DNA of 64,000 bases, from assembly GCF_036013645.1 (NCBI RefSeq), contig NZ_CP107869.1:7378001-7442000 (forward strand). The letters are read 5' to 3'. The position numbers and the translations under genes are program-made. This document shows positions 34,537-43,422 of this stretch, piece after piece. A model generated the notes under the pieces. The model was not told the DNA's origin, searched no databases, and saw nothing but the letters and a program-made list of their open reading frames with translations. The DNA comes from Streptomyces sp. NBC_00490 (lineage in GTDB: Bacteria; Actinomycetota; Actinomycetes; Streptomycetales; Streptomycetaceae). Every line of letters begins with the position of its first letter. The first letter of the stretch is position 1.

Positions 34537-35931
34537 ATGCCCATGGGTCACACGGCCACAGACCAGGCAGGCACCGGAGGCCTGACAGCAACGGAGCACC
34601 GCCTGGCCAACGGGCTGCGCGTGGTGCTCTCCGAGGACCACCTGACCCCGGTCGCGGCGGTGTGCCTCTGGTACGACGTCGGCTCGCGTCACGAGGTCAA
34701 GGGCCGTACCGGCCTGGCTCACCTCTTCGAGCACCTGATGTTCCAGGGCTCCGGACAGGTCAAGGGCAACGGCCACTTCGAGCTCGTCCAGGGCGCGGGC
34801 GGCTCGCTCAACGGCACCACCAGTTTCGAGCGCACCAACTACTTCGAGACCATGCCCACCCACCAGCTGGAGCTCGCCCTCTGGCTGGAGGCCGACCGCA
34901 TGGGCTCGCTGCTCGCCGCCCTCGACGACGAGTCGATGGAGAACCAGCGGGACGTCGTCAAGAACGAGCGCCGGCAGCGCTACGACAACGTGCCCTACGG
35001 CACGGCGTTCGAGAAGCTGACCGCCCTCGCCTATCCCGAGGGCCACCCGTACCACCACACGCCGATCGGTTCGATGGCCGACCTGGACGCGGCCACGCTG
35101 GAGGACGCGCGCGCGTTCTTCCGGACGTACTACGCGCCCAACAACGCGGTGCTGTCCGTGGTCGGCGACATCGACCCCGAGCAGACGCTCGCCTGGATCG
35201 AGAAGTACTTCGGCTCGATCGCGTCCCACGACGGCAAGCCCGCCCCGCGCGACGGCTCGCTGCCGGAGATCATCGGCGAGCAGCTGCGCGAGGTCGTCGA
35301 GGAGGAGGTCCCCGCGCGCGCGTTGATGGCGGCCTACCGGCTGCCGCACGACGGCACGCGCGAGGCCGACGCGGCTGACCTGGCGCTCACCGTCCTCGGC
35401 GGCGGCGAGTCCTCCCGCCTCTACAACCGGCTGGTACGCCGCGACCGTACGGCCGTCGCCGCCGGCTTCGGCTTGCTGCGGCTCGCCGGGGCGCCCTCCC
35501 TGGGGTGGCTGGACGTGAAGACGTCCGGTGACGTCGAGGTGCCGGTCATCGAGACGGCGATCGACGAGGAGCTCGCCCGGTTCGCCGCGGAGGGCCCCAC
35601 GGCCGAGGAAATGGAGCGCGCCCAGGCCCAGTTGGAGCGCGAGTGGCTGGACCGGCTCGGCACCGTCGCGGGCCGCGCCGACGAACTGTGCCGCTACGCC
35701 GTGCTGTTCGGCGACCCGCAGCTCGCCCTCACCGCCGTCAACCGGGTGCTCGAAGTGAGCGCCAAGGAAGTGCAGGCGGTCGCCAAGGCCTGCCTGCGTC
35801 CCGACAACCGCGCGGTGCTCGTCTACGAGCCCGTCTCCGCGGAGACCGCCGAGGACGCGGATCCCCCGGAGGACCCCGAGGCCGAGGCCACCGTCGAGGC
35901 CGGCGACAAGAACGAGGAGGCGGCCAAGTGA
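34537..35931 (+). CDS. M16-family zinc peptidase, catalytic subunit
   Basis: 464 residues with the inverse zinc motif HLFEH (His62, Glu65, His66) and the distal zinc ligand Glu in the region ENQRDVVKNERRQRYDN, then the second M16 domain. Such M16B proteins degrade or process peptides as heterodimers in which one partner has the zinc site. The following gene, overlapping by GTGA, encodes a homologue without HxxEH. ATG 34537 has GAAGGGA at 6-7 bases; ATG 34543 is an alternative. No signal peptide is seen, so it acts in the cytosol. The acidic tail (EAEATVEAGDKNEEAAK) is dispensable-looking. Confidence 0.9.
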   Translation: MPMGHTATDQAGTGGLTATEHRLANGLRVVLSEDHLTPVAAVCLWYDVGSRHEVKGRTGLAHLFEHLMFQGSGQVKGNGHFELVQGAGGSLNGTTSFERTNYFETMPTHQLELALWLEADRMGSLLAALDDESMENQRDVVKNERRQRYDNVPYGTAFEKLTALAYPEGHPYHHTPIGSMADLDAATLEDARAFFRTYYAPNNAVLSVVGDIDPEQTLAWIEKYFGSIASHDGKPAPRDGSLPEIIGEQLREVVEEEVPARALMAAYRLPHDGTREADAADLALTVLGGGESSRLYNRLVRRDRTAVAAGFGLLRLAGAPSLGWLDVKTSGDVEVPVIETAIDEELARFAAEGPTAEEMERAQAQLEREWLDRLGTVAGRADELCRYAVLFGDPQLALTAVNRVLEVSAKEVQAVAKACLRPDNRAVLVYEPVSAETAEDADPPEDPEAEATVEAGDKNEEAAK

Positions 35932-37316
35932 CCGAGCTCGCCACGATGGAGTTCCACCCCCGGCCGCAGGCGGGCGAGGCGCGGCCGTGGGCCTTCCCGG
36001 CCCCCGAGCGCGGCACGCTCGACAACGGCCTGACGGTCCTGCGCTGCCACCGCCCCGGCCAGCAGGTCGTCGCCGTCGAGGTCCTTCTCGACGCCCCGCT
36101 GGACGCCGAGCCGGCCGGCCTGGACGGCGTCGCCACGATCATGGCGCGGGCCTTCTCGGAGGGCACCGACAAGCACACCGCCGAGGAGTTCGCCGCCGAG
36201 CTGGAGCGGGCCGGCGCCACGCTCGACGCCCACGCCGACCACCCCGGCGTACGGCTGAGCCTGGAGGTCCCGGCGTCGCGTCTGCCCAAGGCGCTCGGTC
36301 TGCTGGCCGACGCCCTCAGGGCGCCCGCGTTCGCGGACAGCGAGGTCGAGCGCCTCGTCACCAACCGCCTCGACGAGATCCCGCACGAGCTGGCCAACCC
36401 CTCCCGCCGGGCCGCCAAGGAGCTCTCCAGGACCCTGTTCCCGGTGGACCTGCGCATGTCCCGCCCGCGCCAGGGCACCGAGGAGACCGTCCGGAACATC
36501 GACTCCGCGGCCGTACGCGCCTTCTACGAGAAGCACGTCCGCCCGGCCACCGGCACCGTCGTGGTCGTCGGTGACCTCACCGGCATCGACCTGGACGCGC
36601 TGCTCTCCGACACCCTCGGCTCGTGGACCGGTTCCCAGGCCGAGCCGCGTCCGGTGCCGCCGATCACCGCCGACGACACGGGCCGTGTCGTCATCGTGGA
36701 CCGCCCCGGTGCCGTCCAGACGCAGCTGCTGATCGGCCGGATCGGCGCCGACCGGCACGACCGGGTGTGGGCCGCGCAGGTGCTCGGCACGTACTGCCTC
36801 GGCGGCACCCTCACCTCCCGCCTGGACCGCGTCCTGCGTGAGGAGAAGGGCTACACCTACGGCGTGCGCTCGTTCGGGCAGGTCCTCAGGTCCGCCCCCG
36901 ACGGGACGGGCGCCGCGATGCTCGCCATCAGCGGCTCCGTCGACACCCCGAACACCGGTCCGGCCCTGGAGGACCTGTGGACGGTGCTGCGCACCCTCGC
37001 CGCGGAGGGGCTGACCGACGCCGAGCGGGACGTCGCCGTGCAGAACCTCGTCGGCGTGGCCCCGCTGAAGTACGAGACCGCGGCGGCCGTCGCGAGCACG
37101 CTGGCCGACCAGGTCGAGCAGCACCTGCCCGACGACTACCAGGCCACGCTGTACCGGCAGCTCGCCGCGACCGGCACCGTGGAGGCCACCGCGGCGGCCG
37201 TCAACGCCTTCCCGGTGGACCGGCTGGTGACGATCCTGGTCGGCGACGCGTCGGCCATCAAGGCGCCCGTGGAGGCCCTCGGGATCGGTGAAGTGAGCGT
37301 CGTGTCCGCGGAGTAG
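35928..37316 (+). CDS. M16-family peptidase homologue, non-catalytic partner
   Basis: 462 residues with the same two-domain M16 fold, but the HxxEH motif is absent (the equivalent stretch reads GVATIMARAF). The C-terminal domain keeps a Gly-rich and Tyr/Arg-containing segment (REEKGYTYGVRSFGQVL) that in heterodimeric M16B enzymes helps bind substrate. It is coupled to the catalytic subunit gene by a GTGA overlap, so equal amounts are made. The pair follows parC divergently and ends in a strong terminator. Confidence 0.88.
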   Translation: MTELATMEFHPRPQAGEARPWAFPAPERGTLDNGLTVLRCHRPGQQVVAVEVLLDAPLDAEPAGLDGVATIMARAFSEGTDKHTAEEFAAELERAGATLDAHADHPGVRLSLEVPASRLPKALGLLADALRAPAFADSEVERLVTNRLDEIPHELANPSRRAAKELSRTLFPVDLRMSRPRQGTEETVRNIDSAAVRAFYEKHVRPATGTVVVVGDLTGIDLDALLSDTLGSWTGSQAEPRPVPPITADDTGRVVIVDRPGAVQTQLLIGRIGADRHDRVWAAQVLGTYCLGGTLTSRLDRVLREEKGYTYGVRSFGQVLRSAPDGTGAAMLAISGSVDTPNTGPALEDLWTVLRTLAAEGLTDAERDVAVQNLVGVAPLKYETAAAVASTLADQVEQHLPDDYQATLYRQLAATGTVEATAAAVNAFPVDRLVTILVGDASAIKAPVEALGIGEVSVVSAE

Positions 37317-37329
37317 CGGCACGCGCGTG

Positions 37330-37367
37330 AAGGGGCCCTGGTGACTGACGCGTCACCAGGGCCCCTT
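37330..37367 (+). terminator. terminator after the M16 pair
   Basis: A 16-bp perfect stem (37330-37345 with 37352-37367) closes a 6-base loop. Confidence 0.88.
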
Positions 37368-37514
37368 AATGTCCGAATTAGGGGAGAGGTTGCCTGTCTG
37401 CCCTGTGGCATGCGCTACAAAACCCCTGATCCGTTTGGGGATTGAAAGTCGTCCCGCTTAGCGTCATCCGGGCTGTTCGTCAGGCAGTGCGCCGCGCCCG
37501 CGGCACCGGACAGC

Positions 37515-37665
37515 CATCGCCGAGTCCCCGTACGGCGCGAGCCAGGGGAGCCGGGGACCCACATTCATGTAGTCCCTGGGGTGAATCGGACGCCCGCGCG
37601 CGCAGCGAGGGGGTCCGTAGGAGACCTTCCTGCTCCGAACCCGTCAGCTAACCCGGTAGGCGAGA
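37515..37665 (+). ncRNA. ydaO/yuaA-type c-di-AMP riboswitch
   Basis: Several conserved blocks of the ydaO aptamer appear in order: a CGCC start pairing with GTAGGCG at the end, AGCCGGGGACCCA (37549-37562 region), GGGGTGAATCGG, GTAGGAGACC, and CCGAACCCGTCAGCTAACCC (about 37634-37654). It lies 25 bases before an M23 cell-wall peptidase gene; in Streptomyces this riboswitch class precedes rpfA and other wall hydrolases and lowers expression when c-di-AMP is high. Ends are approximate. The 37317-37514 stretch before it holds the M16 terminator and presumably the promoter. Confidence 0.88.
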
Positions 37666-37689
37666 AGGAAGGAAAGGACCAGCCACCAC

Positions 37690-38466
37690 ATGGCGTTCAC
37701 GCGCGCCACCGGGAAGCACCGTCGTCCCAGCAGGATGAAGCGCACCACCGCCCACGTGGCGGGGGTCGCGGCCCTCACCACCACCGGCGTCATCGGCACC
37801 CTCGCTGCCCCGGCCCTCGCAGCGGAGCCCGCGGCCGAGCAGACCGGCCTCACCCCGGTCGTCACCATCGGCGACTCGGTCGCCGCCCAGATCGACGCCC
37901 AGGCCGAGGCCCAGCAGCAGGCGGCCATCGAGGCCGCCGAGCAGAAGGCCCGCCAGAAGGCCGAGGAGGCGGCGCTCAAGAAGGCCGCCGCCAAGGCCGA
38001 GAAGGAGCGCGAGGCCAAGGAGCGCGTCGCCCGCGCCGCCGCCGAGCGCAAGCGCCTCAACAGCTATGTCGCCCCGATATCCGGCTCGTACATCTCCACC
38101 GGCTACAAGGCCGGCGGCGGCGTCTGGTCCTCCGGCAGCCACACCGGCGTCGACTTCCACGCCGCCACCGGCACCTCCGTCCACGCGGTCGGCTCCGGCA
38201 CGGTCGTCGAGGCCGGCTGGGGCGGGTCGTACGGCAACAACGTCGTGATCAAGATGAACGACGGCACGTACACCCAGTACGGGCACCTGTCGTCCATCGG
38301 TGTCTCGGTGGGCCAGACGGTCACCCCGGGCCAGCAGATCGGCCTCTCCGGCGCGACCGGCAACGTCACCGGGCCGCACCTGCACTTCGAGGCCCGCACG
38401 ACCGCGGAGTACGGCTCGGACATCGACCCGGTCTCCTACCTGCGTTCGCATGGCGTGAACGTCTGA
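37690..38466 (+). CDS. secreted M23-family cell-wall peptidase with coiled coil
   Basis: 258 residues: a signal peptide (about 1-45, ending APALAAEPA), a highly charged Ala/Glu/Lys coiled coil (66-124), and a LytM/M23 domain with zinc ligands His151 and Asp155 (HTGVDFH) and His232 (GPHLHFE), plus His199 (QYGHL). Such enzymes cut peptidoglycan cross-links; all active-site residues are intact. Expression is controlled by the c-di-AMP riboswitch upstream, which links wall remodelling to osmotic or germination signals. A terminator follows directly. Confidence 0.93.
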   Translation: MAFTRATGKHRRPSRMKRTTAHVAGVAALTTTGVIGTLAAPALAAEPAAEQTGLTPVVTIGDSVAAQIDAQAEAQQQAAIEAAEQKARQKAEEAALKKAAAKAEKEREAKERVARAAAERKRLNSYVAPISGSYISTGYKAGGGVWSSGSHTGVDFHAATGTSVHAVGSGTVVEAGWGGSYGNNVVIKMNDGTYTQYGHLSSIGVSVGQTVTPGQQIGLSGATGNVTGPHLHFEARTTAEYGSDIDPVSYLRSHGVNV

Positions 38467-38488
38467 CGACGGACCGCGAGATCTTCTG

Positions 38489-38516
38489 AAACCCCGGCTC
38501 ACCGAGCCGGGGTTTT
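38489..38516 (+). terminator. terminator after the M23 peptidase gene
   Basis: AAACCCCGGCTC pairs with GAGCCGGGGTTT around a 3-base loop, followed by a T. Confidence 0.88.
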
Positions 38517-38653
38517 GCCGTTTCTGTCGCCCTGTTGTCCAAAAAATATCCATGGATTCCGGCCCGCCATCGGAAATTCCCGCTCTTTGCAATAGAGTCA
38601 CTGAACACACGTCAATCATCGACGTTTCACGGGGATTAAGGCGGAGGTCGGTC

Positions 38654-39349
38654 ATGCGTATTCCGGCGCACTCGGTATGCACCGCGATCAGGGACGACAT
38701 CGTCGCCGGTGTCTACGAGCGCGGCAGCCGCCTCACCGAGGAACTCCTCGCCCGTCGCTACGGGGTCTCCCGTGTTCCCGTCCGGGAGGCGCTGCGCACC
38801 CTGGAGGCCGAGGGCTTCGTGGTGACGCGGCGCCACGCGGGCGCGTGCGTGGCCGAACCGACCGAGCAGGAGGCCGCCGACCTGCTGGAGATGCGGATGC
38901 TCCTGGAGCCCCTGGGCGCCTCCCGGGCCGCCCAGCGGCGCACCGAGGCGCACCTGAAGGTCCTGCGCGGTCTGGTGAGGCTGGGTCAGGAGCGGGCCAG
39001 GCGGGGCAACAGCGATGACCTGCGGTCCCTGGGCGGCTGGTTCCACGAGACGCTCGCCCAGGCCTCCGGCAGCCCCGCGCTGACCTCGATGCTGACCCAG
39101 CTGCGGCACAAGATCTCCTGGATGTACGCCGTGGACGCCCCGGTCAGCCCCGTCGAGTCCTGGGCGGAGCACGGCGCCATCGTCGACGCCGTGGCGCGCG
39201 GCGACGGGGAGCGCGCGCGGGCGGTCACCGCTCTGCACACCGAGCGCTCGACCGCCGCGCACCGGCTCCGATTCAACGGCGCGGGAGATCGGCCGGAGCG
39301 TGTGAGGAACTCGCAACATCCCGTAAACATGCCGAGCCTGCGGCATTAA
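38654..39349 (+). CDS. GntR-family (FadR/FCD) transcriptional regulator
   Basis: 231 residues: winged helix at about 8-70 (AIRDDIVAGVYERGSRLTEE, then RYGVSRVPVREALRTLEAEG) and a helical FCD domain with metal-ligand-type residues (WFHETLAQASGSPALTSML, EHGAIVDAVARGD). ATG 38654 follows GCGGAGG; the open frame upstream is not conserved-looking. It is convergent with ptsH, as in S. coelicolor (SCO5840-5841). FCD regulators respond to organic acids or sugar acids; the ligand here is unknown. Confidence 0.88.
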   Translation: MRIPAHSVCTAIRDDIVAGVYERGSRLTEELLARRYGVSRVPVREALRTLEAEGFVVTRRHAGACVAEPTEQEAADLLEMRMLLEPLGASRAAQRRTEAHLKVLRGLVRLGQERARRGNSDDLRSLGGWFHETLAQASGSPALTSMLTQLRHKISWMYAVDAPVSPVESWAEHGAIVDAVARGDGERARAVTALHTERSTAAHRLRFNGAGDRPERVRNSQHPVNMPSLRH

Positions 39350-39420
39350 CACAAGAGCCGTATACAAAGAGGCAGTAATTCGCGGGGGACTATTTCCGCT
39401 GCCTGTGAACGGGAAATGCA

Positions 39421-39453
39421 AAGGGCTCGCCCGATAAATTCGGACGAGCCCTT
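39421..39453. terminator. terminator between GntR gene and ptsH
   Basis: AAGGGCTCGCCCG pairs with CGGACGAGCCCTT (one mismatch) around ATAAATT; it lies between convergent genes. Confidence 0.8.
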
Positions 39454-39486
39454 CTGTGGTGCCGTGAATCAGTCGGCCCCGGTAAA

Positions 39487-39768
39487 TCAGACGGTCTCGG
39501 GAAGCTCCTCGAGACCCTCGGAGACCAGCTTCGCCAGCCGGTCGAGGGCGGCGTCCGCGCCCTCGGCGTCGGAGGCGAGGACGATCTCCTCGCCGCCCTG
39601 GGCGCCGAGGCCCAGAACCGCCAGCATGGAGGCCGCGTTGACGGGGTTGCCGTCGGCCTTGGCGATCGTCACGGGGATACCGGAGGCCGTGGTGGCCCGG
39701 ACGAAGATGGAAGCGGGGCGGGCGTGGAGACCCTCGGCCCAGCCGACGTTGACGCGGCGCTCAGCCAT
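39487..39768 (-). CDS. ptsH: phosphocarrier protein HPr of the sugar phosphotransferase system
   Basis: 93 residues, full HPr length. The phosphorylatable His15 lies in GLHARPAS and Ser47 in NAASMLAVLGLG. HPr passes phosphate from enzyme I to sugar-specific EIIA proteins, mainly for N-acetylglucosamine and fructose uptake in Streptomyces. A near-consensus DasR box (39793-39808) is located 25 bases upstream of the start, in agreement with DasR control of ptsH in S. coelicolor. Enzyme I is not encoded nearby, as is usual in this genus. Confidence 0.95.
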   Translation of the reverse strand: MAERRVNVGWAEGLHARPASIFVRATTASGIPVTIAKADGNPVNAASMLAVLGLGAQGGEEIVLASDAEGADAALDRLAKLVSEGLEELPETV

Positions 39769-39792
39769 GTGATGCTGCCCTTCGGTGTTCAG

Positions 39793-39808
39793 GGTTGTCT
39801 AGACCAGT
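39793..39808 (-). promoter_or_regulatory. DasR-responsive element (dre) upstream of ptsH
   Basis: On the minus strand ACTGGTCTAGACAACC matches 14 of 16 positions of the dre consensus ACTGGTCTAGACCACT. DasR, whose binding is relieved by glucosamine-6-phosphate, is known to control ptsH. Confidence 0.85.
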
Positions 39809-39964
39809 TTCCCACAACGTGAAGCTTCTCCGGAGCGGAGCTGCTCCCGTCCGGGGTGAGTCGCCGGACCGCGGCCTCGGTCCGGCTTCCGTCCTTGCGA
39901 TCCTCTTGCGTTCTCCACAGACTGCCTCGCGCCGTTGTCGTACGCGAGCCGTAATCTGGGGCCC

Positions 39965-42781
39965 ATGCAGACCTCGCCGGACCGGCACGAGTACCCCGCG
40001 CACTGGGAGGCCGACGTGGTGCTGCGCGACGGCGGCACCGCGCGCATCCGCCCCATCACCGTCGATGACGCCGAGCGCCTGGTCAGCTTCTACGAGCAGG
40101 TGTCGGACGAGTCGAAGTACTACCGCTTCTTCGCGCCCTACCCTCGCCTGTCCGCCAAGGACGTCCACCGCTTCACGCACCACGACTTTGTGGACCGGGT
40201 GGGACTCGCCGCCACGGTCGGCGGTGAGTTCATCGCCACCGTACGCTACGACCGCATCGGCACCGACGGAATGCCCGCGTCCGCACCGGCCGACGAGGCC
40301 GAGGTCGCCTTCCTCGTGCAGGACGCCCACCAGGGCCGGGGCGTCGCCTCCGCCCTCCTCGAACACATCGGGGCCGTCGCCCGCGAGCGCGGCATCCGCC
40401 GCTTCGCCGCCGAGGTGCTGCCCGCCAACAACAAGATGATCAAGGTGTTCAGGGACGCCGGGTACACCCAGAAGCGCAGCTTCGAGGACGGCGTCGTCCG
40501 CCTGGAGTTCGACCTCGAACCCACCGACCGCTCCCTGGCCGTGCAGTACGCGCGCGAGCAGCGCGCCGAGGCGAGGTCGGTGCAGCGGCTGCTGACGCCC
40601 GGCTCGGTCGCCGTGATCGGCGTCGGCCGCACCCGTGGCGGCGTGGGCCGCGGCATCTTCGACAACATCCGCGACGCCGGCTTCACGGGCCGGCTGTACG
40701 CCGTGAACAAGGCCTTCCCCGACAAGGAGCTCGACGGGGTCCCCGCCTACCGCTCGGTGCGCGACATCGAGGGGCCCGTCGACCTCGCGGTCGTCGCCGT
40801 GCCCGCCGAACACGTCCCCCAGGTCGTCACCGAGTGCGGCGAGCACGGCGTACAGGGACTCGTGGTGATCTCCGCCGGGTACGCCGAGAGCGGCCCCGAG
40901 GGACGCGAACGGCAGCGCGAACTCGTACGGCACGCGCGCGCGTACGGCATGCGGATCATCGGGCCCAACGCCTTCGGCATCATCAACACCAACCCGGACG
41001 TGCGGCTGAACGCGTCCCTGGCCAACGAGAAGCCCCGCCCCGGCCGCATCGGCCTCTTCGCCCAGTCCGGCGCCATCGGCATCGCCCTGCTGTCCCGCCT
41101 GCACCGGCGCGGCGGCGGCGTCACGGGGACCACGGGCGTGTCCACCTTCGTCTCCTCCGGCAACCGCGCGGACGTGTCCGGCAACGATGTCCTGCAGTAC
41201 TGGTACGACGACCCGGACACCGACGTCGTCCTCATGTACCTGGAGTCCATCGGCAACCCGCGCAAGTTCACCCGCCTCGCCCGCCGCACCGCGGCCGCCA
41301 AGCCGCTGGTCGTCGTCCAGAGCGCCGGCGCCGCCCCCCAGGGGCACGCCGTCCGGGCCACCCGGCTGCCGCACTCGACGGTGTCCGCCCTGCTCGCGCA
41401 GGCCGGTGTGATCCGCGTGGACACGATCACCGAGCTCGTCGACACCGGCCTGCTGCTCGCCCGGCAGCCCCTCCCGGGCGGCCCGCGCGTGGCGATCCTC
41501 GGCAACTCCGAGTCCCTGGGCCTGCTGACCTACGACGCCTGCCTCTCCGAGGGGCTCAGCCCGCTGACCCCGCTGGACCTGACGACGGCCGCCTCGCCCG
41601 CGGACTTCCACACCGCCCTGTCGCGCGCGCTGGCGGACGACACCTGCGACGCGGTGGTCGTGACCGCGATACCCGCCGTGGGGGAGGGCTCCGCCGGGGA
41701 CGCGGCGCTCGCCGAGGCGCTCAGGTCGGCGGCCGAGCGGGTGCCGGGCAAGCCGGTGCTGGTGGTCCACGTCGAGCTGGGCGGACTCGCGGAGGCCCTG
41801 TCCGCCGCGGCCAGCACGGCACCGCAGGCCGTCACGCCGAGCGCCTCCCACCCCTTCCGCGCCCTGGACCGCCTCGCCGCCAAGGCCCCCGAAGAGGCAC
41901 CCCGCAACTGCTCCCGCCTCATCCCCGCCTACCCCGCCGCGGAGCGTGCCGTCCGCGCCCTCGGCGAAGCCGTGAAGTACGCCCAATGGCGACGCGACGC
42001 CGCCGAGCCCGGCAAGGTGCCCGAGTACATCGACGCGGCCATCGACGAGAAGGGCGCCGCCGAACTCATCGACGGCCTCCTCGCGCGCGGACAGGGCCTG
42101 ACCCTCGGCACCGAAGAGACCTGCGAACTCCTCGGCACCTACGGCGTCCAGGTGCACCGGGCCCTGCCCGCACCCACCCCCGACGAGGCCGCCGGGGCCG
42201 CCCGCACCCTCGGCTACCCCGTCGCCCTCAAGGCCACCGCCCCGCACCTCCGGCACCGCGCCGACCTGGGCGGCGTACGGCTCGACCTCGCGGACGAGGA
42301 GCAACTGCGGCGGGCGTACGCCGAGTTGGCCGAGCTGTTCGGGACGCCCGAGGAGCTGCGCCCGGTCGTCCAGCGGATGGCGCCACGCGGCGTGGACACC
42401 GTCGTACGGGCCGTCATCGACCCCGCGGCCGGAGCCGTGCTCTCCTTCGGGCTCGCCGGGGCCGCCTCGCAGCTGCTCGGGGACGTCGCGCACCGGCTGA
42501 TTCCGGTCACCGACCGTGAGGCGACCTCCCTGGTCCGCTCCATCCGGACGGCACCGCTCCTGTTCGGCTGGAGAGGCTCGGCGCCGGTCGACACGGCGGC
42601 CCTGGAGGAGCTGCTGCTGAGGGTGTCCCGCCTCGTCGACGATCACCCCGAGGTCGTCGCGGTGACCCTGGAACCTGTCGTCGTCGCCCCGCACGGCCTG
42701 AGCGTCCTCGGCGCGTCCGTACGCCTGGCACCCCCGCCCGCCCGCGACGACCTCGGCCCGCGGACCCTGCCCGCGTACTGA
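39965..42781 (+). CDS. GNAT acetyltransferase fused to an NDP-forming acyl-CoA synthetase-like protein
   Basis: 938 residues. Residues 1-175 form a GNAT domain (IRPITVDDAERLVSFYEQVS; VQDAHQGRGVASALLEHIG). Next come a CoA-binding Rossmann domain (GSVAVIGVGRTRGGVGR), a succinyl-CoA-synthetase-like flavodoxin domain (GLFAQSGAIGIALLSRL) and a C-terminal ATP-grasp (ELLGTYGVQVHRALPA; GYPVALKATAPHLRHR). This is the Pat/PatA-type lysine acetyltransferase architecture, which acetylates enzymes such as acetyl-CoA synthetase and couples acylation to CoA metabolism. The synthetase part usually lacks catalytic activity in such fusions. ATG 39965 is preferred over GTG 39935; TAATCT at 39953-39958 suggests a leaderless mRNA. 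Confidence 0.88.
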   Translation: MQTSPDRHEYPAHWEADVVLRDGGTARIRPITVDDAERLVSFYEQVSDESKYYRFFAPYPRLSAKDVHRFTHHDFVDRVGLAATVGGEFIATVRYDRIGTDGMPASAPADEAEVAFLVQDAHQGRGVASALLEHIGAVARERGIRRFAAEVLPANNKMIKVFRDAGYTQKRSFEDGVVRLEFDLEPTDRSLAVQYAREQRAEARSVQRLLTPGSVAVIGVGRTRGGVGRGIFDNIRDAGFTGRLYAVNKAFPDKELDGVPAYRSVRDIEGPVDLAVVAVPAEHVPQVVTECGEHGVQGLVVISAGYAESGPEGRERQRELVRHARAYGMRIIGPNAFGIINTNPDVRLNASLANEKPRPGRIGLFAQSGAIGIALLSRLHRRGGGVTGTTGVSTFVSSGNRADVSGNDVLQYWYDDPDTDVVLMYLESIGNPRKFTRLARRTAAAKPLVVVQSAGAAPQGHAVRATRLPHSTVSALLAQAGVIRVDTITELVDTGLLLARQPLPGGPRVAILGNSESLGLLTYDACLSEGLSPLTPLDLTTAASPADFHTALSRALADDTCDAVVVTAIPAVGEGSAGDAALAEALRSAAERVPGKPVLVVHVELGGLAEALSAAASTAPQAVTPSASHPFRALDRLAAKAPEEAPRNCSRLIPAYPAAERAVRALGEAVKYAQWRRDAAEPGKVPEYIDAAIDEKGAAELIDGLLARGQGLTLGTEETCELLGTYGVQVHRALPAPTPDEAAGAARTLGYPVALKATAPHLRHRADLGGVRLDLADEEQLRRAYAELAELFGTPEELRPVVQRMAPRGVDTVVRAVIDPAAGAVLSFGLAGAASQLLGDVAHRLIPVTDREATSLVRSIRTAPLLFGWRGSAPVDTAALEELLLRVSRLVDDHPEVVAVTLEPVVVAPHGLSVLGASVRLAPPPARDDLGPRTLPAY

Positions 42782-42834
42782 GAACACCCCTGAGCGGTGC
42801 CTCGCAGTCAGTCGCCCCCCGTAGGATGGGGGTC

Positions 42835-43422
42835 ATGGCCAAGACCAGTACGACGACCCAGGGGCTGCGAGCGGCGATCGAGCGCAGCGGCTACTACCCG
42901 GCCCTCGTGGCCGAGGCGGTGGAGGCCGCTGTGGGCGGCGAGCCCATCCGGTCGTACCTGGTCCACCAGGAGACGACGTTCGACCAGAACGAGGTGCGGC
43001 GGCATGTGACCGTGCTCGTCCTCACCGGCAACCGCTTCATCGTCAGCCACACCGACGAGCAGGCCGCCGACACCACCTCCCCGACGCCGTACGCCACGAC
43101 GTCCACGGAGTCCGTGAAGCTCGGCCGGATCTCCTCGGTCGTGCTCAGCCGAGTGGTCGCCAACCCGGAGCAGTACCAGCCGGGCACCCTGCCCCGCGAG
43201 GTCGTGCTCACCATCGGCTGGGGCGCCGTCTCCCGGATCGACCTGGAGCCGGCCGCCTGCGGCGACCCCAACTGCGAGGCCGACCACGGCTACACGGGCA
43301 ACTCGACCGCCGACGACCTCAGCCTGCGGGTCAGCGAGGCCGGCGACGGCCCCGACACGGTGCGCCAGACCCTCGCCTTCGCCCAGTCCCTCTCCGAGGC
43401 GACCGCGGACACCGCGCACTGA
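42835..43422 (+). CDS. DUF5998 family protein
   Basis: 195 residues, soluble, conserved in actinomycetes next to the following phosphodiesterase; family label DUF5998 from memory. A segment with CGDPNCEADHGY could bind a metal. ATG 42835 is 7 bases after TAGGAT (42822-42827), which fits a leaderless transcript. The stop overlaps the next start (TGATG), so the two products are coupled. Function unknown. Confidence 0.8.
   Translation: MAKTSTTTQGLRAAIERSGYYPALVAEAVEAAVGGEPIRSYLVHQETTFDQNEVRRHVTVLVLTGNRFIVSHTDEQAADTTSPTPYATTSTESVKLGRISSVVLSRVVANPEQYQPGTLPREVVLTIGWGAVSRIDLEPAACGDPNCEADHGYTGNSTADDLSLRVSEAGDGPDTVRQTLAFAQSLSEATADTAH

Noticed and set aside
34222..35349. N-terminal extension of the parC frame over the M16 gene
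   Set aside because: The extension is the antisense of a clear peptidase gene; the ParC family start is at 34221 with a good ribosome-binding site.
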